Below are positions 60,344-64,000 of a DNA stretch of 64,000 bases, piece by piece (position 1 is the stretch's first letter; each line of letters opens with the position of its first letter). The notes beneath the pieces are model-generated. The model searched no databases. It was given only the letters and a program-made list of their open reading frames with translations, and was not told where the DNA came from. The stretch comes from Lichenibacterium minor (lineage in GTDB: Bacteria; Pseudomonadota; Alphaproteobacteria; Rhizobiales; Beijerinckiaceae), in contig NZ_QYBB01000005.1 in the NCBI RefSeq assembly GCF_004137685.1, forward strand, positions 62,001-126,000. The letters run 5' to 3'. The position numbers and the translations under genes were made by a program.

Positions 60344-60769
60344 TTAACAGTTCGGACTGGATCGCGGAGCCGGGGTTTCTCCGCAGCCGCGGTCGGGTCC
60401 GTCCCGGTCGCGCTCGTGGCTCGTCACGAGCGGGAACGGCGGCAGCCAGGCTTCACGGCGCGCGGTCCAATTCTCGTAGGACGGCGTGAAGCGGTCGGGT
60501 TCATCGAACGAACCGAGGTGCACCTCGATCTCGCCCGGAACCCGCGCGAAGACGGACGAGCCGCAGGTCGGGCAGAAGTGCCGTCCCCTGAAGTCGCGGT
60601 GCTCGCCCTCGATCTCGACGCTGCCCTCGGGAAAGATGGCGGCCGCGTAGAACAGCGCCCCGTGATGCTTGCGGCAGTCGATGCAGTGGCAGAGACCGAC
60701 ACGGAGGGGCTGGCCCGAGGTTCGGAACCGGAGGTCGCCGCACAGGCATCCGCCAGTGAACGCGTCCAT
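60344..60769 (-). CDS. GFA family zinc-binding protein
   Basis: A 141-residue protein of the glutathione-dependent formaldehyde-activating (GFA) fold. The zinc cysteines are GGCLCGDLRF, LCHCIDCRKHHG and FCPTCGSSVF, the standard spacing. True formaldehyde-activating activity is not supported for most family members, so function is unknown. The last 25 residues are unrelated to the fold and could be a readthrough tail. Upstream of and co-directional with the SleB-type gene. Confidence 0.82.
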   Translation of the reverse strand: MDAFTGGCLCGDLRFRTSGQPLRVGLCHCIDCRKHHGALFYAAAIFPEGSVEIEGEHRDFRGRHFCPTCGSSVFARVPGEIEVHLGSFDEPDRFTPSYENWTARREAWLPPFPLVTSHERDRDGPDRGCGETPAPRSSPNC

Positions 60770-60808
60770 GCCGACCTCCCGCCGCGGGGCCGGAACGCCC
60801 GTCCCCGT

Positions 60809-62089
60809 TCAGAACCCCTCGGGCCGCCCCACGATCGTCGTCAGCAGAGGCCCCGAGCCCAGCATGCGGGCGCCGACGCGCTTGGCGTCGTCCAGCGTCA
60901 CGGCCTCGATCATGCCGTTGCGCTCGTCGAGGTACGACACGTCGAAGCCTTCCGTCTGCAGGTTCACGAGCTGGCTCGCGATCTTCAGCGACGTGTCGAA
61001 GCGCAGCGCATAGGAGCCGGTGAGGAACTTCTTGGCCTTGTCGAGCTCGTCGGCCGTGGGGCCGTCGGTGGCGAGGTCGTGGATCTGCTCGGCGATGACG
61101 TCGAGCGACTCCTTCGCGCGCTCGTTCTTGGTCGAGGTGCCGCCGCCGAAGATCGACGTGCGGTCGAAGGTCGACAGGTGCGAATAGACCGAATAGGCGA
61201 GGCCGCGCTTCTCGCGCACTTCGCGGAACAGCCGGGCCGAGAACACGCCGCCGCCGAGGATGTGGTTCACCACCACGGCCGCCATGTGGTCCGGGTCGCG
61301 CCGCGGGATGCCTGGCAGGCCGAAGCGGATCGTCGATTGCGGGATGTCGAGGTCGATGATCTGCGGGGCGCCCCCGGCCGCCACCTCGACCGGGGCGACC
61401 GCCGCGAGCGCCCCGCCGAAAGCGAGGTCGCCGAAGGCGCGGTCGAGCATCTGGCCGAGCTTGGCGGCATCGATGGCGCCCACGGCCGCGATCTTGAGGT
61501 CGCGCCGCGACAGCGTGCGGCCGTACATGTCCACGAGGTCGGTGCGCGACACGCCGGCGAGCGACTCCGCCGTGCCCCGCACCGCTTGCCCGTAGGGGTG
61601 GCCCGGGAAGGCCGATTCACGCCAGCCGCGGCCGGCCAGCGAGTCGGGGTCCTTGGCTTCGCGGCGGAAGCTCGCGGTGATCTGGGCCCGCACGCGGTCC
61701 ACCGCGTCGGCGTCGAAGCGCGGCGCGTTGACGGCGAGGCGCAGCAGGTCGACCGCTTCCTCGACGGAGCGGCTCAGCGTCTTCAGGCGGCCCGACACGG
61801 CGTCGCGGTCGGCGCCGAAGGAGATCTCGATGGCGCGGTCGTCGAGCGCGCGGTGGAAGCCCTCGGAATCGAGGTCGCCCGCGCCCTCGTCGAGAAGGCT
61901 CGCCATCATGGCGGACGTGCCGGCCTTGCCCTGGGGGTCCTGGGCGGCGCCGCCCTTGAAGGAGAAGTCGATGGCGACGAGCGGCACCGCATAGTCCTCG
62001 ACCAGCCAGGCTTCGATGCCCCCCGGCGAGCGCACCTTCTGCACGGTGGCGGCGCGGGACACGGGCTTGATGGCGGTGATGGCGGTCAT
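60809..62089 (-). CDS. M16 peptidase family, non-catalytic-type subunit
   Basis: A 426-residue M16-fold protein. It keeps the family scaffold (IDFSFKGGAAQDPQGKAGTSAMMASLLDEGAG, RDLKIAAVGAIDAAKLGQMLDRAFG, GLPGIPRRDPDHMAAVVVNHILGGGVFSARLFREVREKRGLAYSVYS) but lacks the HxxEH zinc motif at the expected N-terminal place, so it is the inactive partner of a two-subunit protease. The gene directly upstream (62167-63528) encodes the active partner; 77 bp separate them. Start ATG 62089. Confidence 0.88.
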   Translation of the reverse strand: MTAITAIKPVSRAATVQKVRSPGGIEAWLVEDYAVPLVAIDFSFKGGAAQDPQGKAGTSAMMASLLDEGAGDLDSEGFHRALDDRAIEISFGADRDAVSGRLKTLSRSVEEAVDLLRLAVNAPRFDADAVDRVRAQITASFRREAKDPDSLAGRGWRESAFPGHPYGQAVRGTAESLAGVSRTDLVDMYGRTLSRRDLKIAAVGAIDAAKLGQMLDRAFGDLAFGGALAAVAPVEVAAGGAPQIIDLDIPQSTIRFGLPGIPRRDPDHMAAVVVNHILGGGVFSARLFREVREKRGLAYSVYSHLSTFDRTSIFGGGTSTKNERAKESLDVIAEQIHDLATDGPTADELDKAKKFLTGSYALRFDTSLKIASQLVNLQTEGFDVSYLDERNGMIEAVTLDDAKRVGARMLGSGPLLTTIVGRPEGF

Positions 62090-62166
62090 GGGAGGTCCGG
62101 GCGGGGCGTCGGAAACGGGAGCGGGCACGGGATGACCCGTGCCCGCCGGCAGGCGCGAGTGTCGGG

Positions 62167-63528
62167 TCAGGCGGCGGCGGCCTCGGGCGCCGGCACCAGG
62201 AAGCCCGTCACGGCGCGCTTCTTGTCGAGCCAGGCGGCGGCGACGTCGCGGACGTCCTCGGCCGTCACGGCGTCGATGCCGTCGGGCCAGCGCGCGACGT
62301 CCTCGGCGGTCAGGCCCGTCGTCAGGGCCGCGCCGTACCAGCGCGCCAGCGTGGCCTGGTTGTCCTGCGCGTAGACGGCATCGGCCACGAGCCGCGTCTT
62401 GGCGCGGGCGAGGTCGGCGGCGTCGGCCAGGGTGGTCGACACCGCCCGGACCACGGCGTCGATCCCCGCGTCGAGCTTTTCCAGCGACACGCCCTCGTTG
62501 GGCATGGCCCAAACGTAGAACCGCGTGTCGTCGAGCGACGTGCCCATGTAGTAGGCTCCGGCCGCGACGGCGATCTTCTCGTCCAGCACGAGCGCCTTGT
62601 AGAGCGTCGAGGTTTGGCCGCCGCCGAGGTGGTGGGCCATGACTTCGAGCGCCATCGCGTCCTTCCCGCCGGTGCGGTACGACGGCACGAGGTAGATGCG
62701 CTGCGCGCTCGGCTGCTCGACCTTGGGGTCGGCCAGCGTCACGAGCCGGTGCGCGTGCGGCGGCGGCTCCTGCGGGCGCACCCGCACCGGGGCTTCGCCC
62801 CGCGCCGGGATCTTGCCGTAGGTGTCCTCGGCCAAGCGCTTCACCTCGTCGAAATCGACGTCCCCGGCGACGATGAGGATCGCGTTCTCGGGCGTATAGA
62901 AGCGGTTGTAGTAGTTGAAGGCGTCGCGGCGATCGAGCGTCTCGATCTCGTGCTTCCAGCCGATGATCGGCTTGCCGTAGGGATGGCTCGGGAACAGCGA
63001 CGCCTGCACGGCTTCGGACAGCTGCTGGGACGGGTCGGTGTCGGTCCGCATGCGGCGCTCCTCGAGCACCACGTCCCGCTCGGGATCCACCACCTCGTCC
63101 GACAGGACGAGCCCGGTCATGCGGTCGGCCTCGTAGCCCATCAGCGTGCCGAGGTGCTCCTTGGCGATGCGCTGGAAATAGGCCGTGTAGTCGTTGGACG
63201 TGAAGGCGTTCTCCTGCCCGCCGAGCTCCGCCACGGTTTCCGAGAACTTGCCCTGAGGATGCGTCGCCGTGCCCTTGAACATCAGGTGTTCCAGGAAATG
63301 CGCGATGCCCGACTTGCCCACCGGGTCGTCGGCCGAACCGTTGCGGTACCAAACCATGTGGGTGACCACGGGGGCGCGGTGGTCGGGGATGACCACGAGT
63401 TCGAGGCCGTTGTCGAGGCGGCCGGTGGTGATGTTCGGGCCGGTCGAGGCCGTGCCGTCGGCGGGCGCGCCGGTGAGACCCGAAGTCTGGTGACCCGAGG
63501 CGGAGGAAAGCGGAGCGACAGGAGACAT
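62167..63528 (-). CDS. M16 zinc peptidase, catalytic subunit (pitrilysin family)
   Basis: A 453-residue M16 peptidase with the inverted zinc motif HFLEH (IAHFLEHLMFKGT) and the distal ligand Glu about 75 residues later in VVLEERRMR. The C-terminal half has the usual binding-fold repeat (LYKALVLDEKIAVAAGAYYMGTSLDDTRFYVWAMP). No Sec signal is evident in the first residues (MSPVAPLSSAS), so location is uncertain; the family can be periplasmic or cytoplasmic. The downstream gene encodes the partner without the motif. Start ATG 63528. Confidence 0.92.
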   Translation of the reverse strand: MSPVAPLSSASGHQTSGLTGAPADGTASTGPNITTGRLDNGLELVVIPDHRAPVVTHMVWYRNGSADDPVGKSGIAHFLEHLMFKGTATHPQGKFSETVAELGGQENAFTSNDYTAYFQRIAKEHLGTLMGYEADRMTGLVLSDEVVDPERDVVLEERRMRTDTDPSQQLSEAVQASLFPSHPYGKPIIGWKHEIETLDRRDAFNYYNRFYTPENAILIVAGDVDFDEVKRLAEDTYGKIPARGEAPVRVRPQEPPPHAHRLVTLADPKVEQPSAQRIYLVPSYRTGGKDAMALEVMAHHLGGGQTSTLYKALVLDEKIAVAAGAYYMGTSLDDTRFYVWAMPNEGVSLEKLDAGIDAVVRAVSTTLADAADLARAKTRLVADAVYAQDNQATLARWYGAALTTGLTAEDVARWPDGIDAVTAEDVRDVAAAWLDKKRAVTGFLVPAPEAAAA

Positions 63529-63629
63529 GGGCCGGGGTCTGCGCGCTGGAGGAGGAGGCTGGGACCCGCCGAGCCATTCTCCCCCGCGGACCCGAGGCCC
63601 GCGTTCGACACGGGTTCTCGCGTCCAATG

Positions 63630-63644
63630 TGACAACTCTTGTCA
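63630..63644. promoter_or_regulatory. TGACAA-CTC-TTGTCA inverted repeat
   Basis: A 6-bp perfect inverted repeat with a 3-bp centre lies in the 207-bp space between the divergent M16 peptidase gene and the copper-binding protein gene. It could be an operator for one of them. No promoter pair with correct spacing was found around it. Confidence 0.3.
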
Positions 63645-63735
63645 GAATGTCCAGGCCCGCGGCGGGAGCGCCCCGGACCTTCGGCGGGGCGGGGACGTTT
63701 CCCAGGCCCGACCCCGGCACTCCACGAGGACCGCC

Positions 63736-64000
63736 ATGGACATGCTTTCCCCCGCAGCCCGGAGCTGCGTCGAAACCTGCCTGACCTGCTACGCGACCTG
63801 CCTCGCCATGGCGTCGAACCACTGCCTGAAGGTCGGCGGCCCGCACGTCGAGCAAAACCACTTCCGCCTGATGTTGGCCTGCGCGGAAGTGTGCCGCACC
63901 CACGCCCACCTGATGCTCCTGGGGTCGCCGCACGCGAAGCACTTGGCCCCGGAATGCGCCGAGATCGCCACCAAATGCGCGGACAGCTGCGAAGCGGTCG
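63736..64000 (+). CDS. Four-helix copper-binding protein (Csp/DUF326-like), cut by window end
   Basis: The first 88 residues of a protein open to the right edge. Cysteines appear at residues 11, 15, 18, 22, 30, 49, 53, 74, 81 and 85, with a CxxxCxxCxxxC run at the start (RSCVETCLTCYATCLA), as in the cytosolic copper storage proteins that line a four-helix bundle with cysteines. His residues at 29, 37, 42, 56, 58, 66 and 69 may help. It should bind Cu(I) and buffer copper. There is no signal peptide in the visible part, so the cytosolic Csp3 type is likely. ATG 63736 is the chosen start. Confidence 0.85.
   Translation, partial: MDMLSPAARSCVETCLTCYATCLAMASNHCLKVGGPHVEQNHFRLMLACAEVCRTHAHLMLLGSPHAKHLAPECAEIATKCADSCEAV

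Overview
The window is about 72% G+C, has no rRNA or tRNA genes that I can see, and reads as chromosomal backbone of an alphaproteobacterium. The order Hyphomicrobiales (Methylobacteriaceae, Beijerinckiaceae or Lichenihabitantaceae neighbourhood) is the best guess. The basis is the lptB-rpoN pair, the dnaG-rpoD pair with an alphaproteobacterial-type RpoD, an fused MaeB malic enzyme near mutS, DUF1236/DUF2934/DUF3297/DUF2125 proteins, and an EcfG-type stress promoter. There are no insertion sequences, phage genes or CRISPR arrays. Nearly every long open frame antisense to a real gene is a high-G+C artefact.

Layout. 1-4.7 kb: end of lptB (LPS export ATPase), rpoN, folP-folK (folate synthesis, no folB between them) and a HAD phosphatase. 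4.8-8.7 kb: a DUF1236 secreted protein behind a stress-sigma promoter, an SDR, an EamA transporter and a membrane protein. 8.8-16.3 kb: a large LOV-type blue-light hybrid histidine kinase, an orphan solute-binding protein, cytochrome b561, an alpha/beta hydrolase and a P450. 16.4-23.3 kb: MATE pump, a small protein behind a sigma-54-type promoter, GST, SDR, a lower-G+C threonine-dehydratase-like gene, a DsbB-like pair and a yellow/MRJP-like secreted protein. 23.4-30 kb: orphan BrnA-like protein, orphan molybdopterin-binding oxidoreductase subunit, rplY, a tandemly triplicated terminator, pth and glcB. 30-36 kb: DUF2934, a spore-photoproduct-lyase homologue, DUF4239 protein, an HTH protein behind an inverted repeat with DnaA-box-like halves, a stand-alone tiny transcription unit encoding a 19-residue peptide with a full-length Shine-Dalgarno, a REC protein with an unrecognised output domain, a uracil-DNA glycosylase homologue, and DUF3297 and DUF3859 proteins. 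36-43 kb: mutS, a GNAT-like protein, a broken HI0074-type gene and maeB. 43-48.7 kb: a translationally coupled pair, secreted FecR-domain repeat protein plus CHASE2-GGDEF-EAL protein. 49-55 kb: L,D-transpeptidase-like protein, MscS channel, DUF2125, ChaC and a ClpP-fold secreted protein. 55.5-64 kb: rpoD-dnaG, SleB-type hydrolase, GFA protein, an M16 peptidase pair and the start of a four-helix copper-binding protein.

How it fits together. Two sigma factors are encoded here (RpoN, RpoD), and the window also carries candidate promoters for RpoN and for the EcfG stress sigma. Several genes suit a light-exposed lifestyle: the LOV kinase, the photolyase-like radical SAM protein, mutS and the glycosylase. 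Central carbon genes (maeB, glcB) are separate units.

Most interesting candidates: the 33.25-33.47 kb tiny transcript, the FecR/CHASE2 repeat-protein operon, the photolyase homologue that seems to lack the usual H-donor cysteine, the triplicated terminator and the sigma-54/EcfG promoter candidates. All functional statements come from reading the sequence and from memory of protein families; no database search was run.
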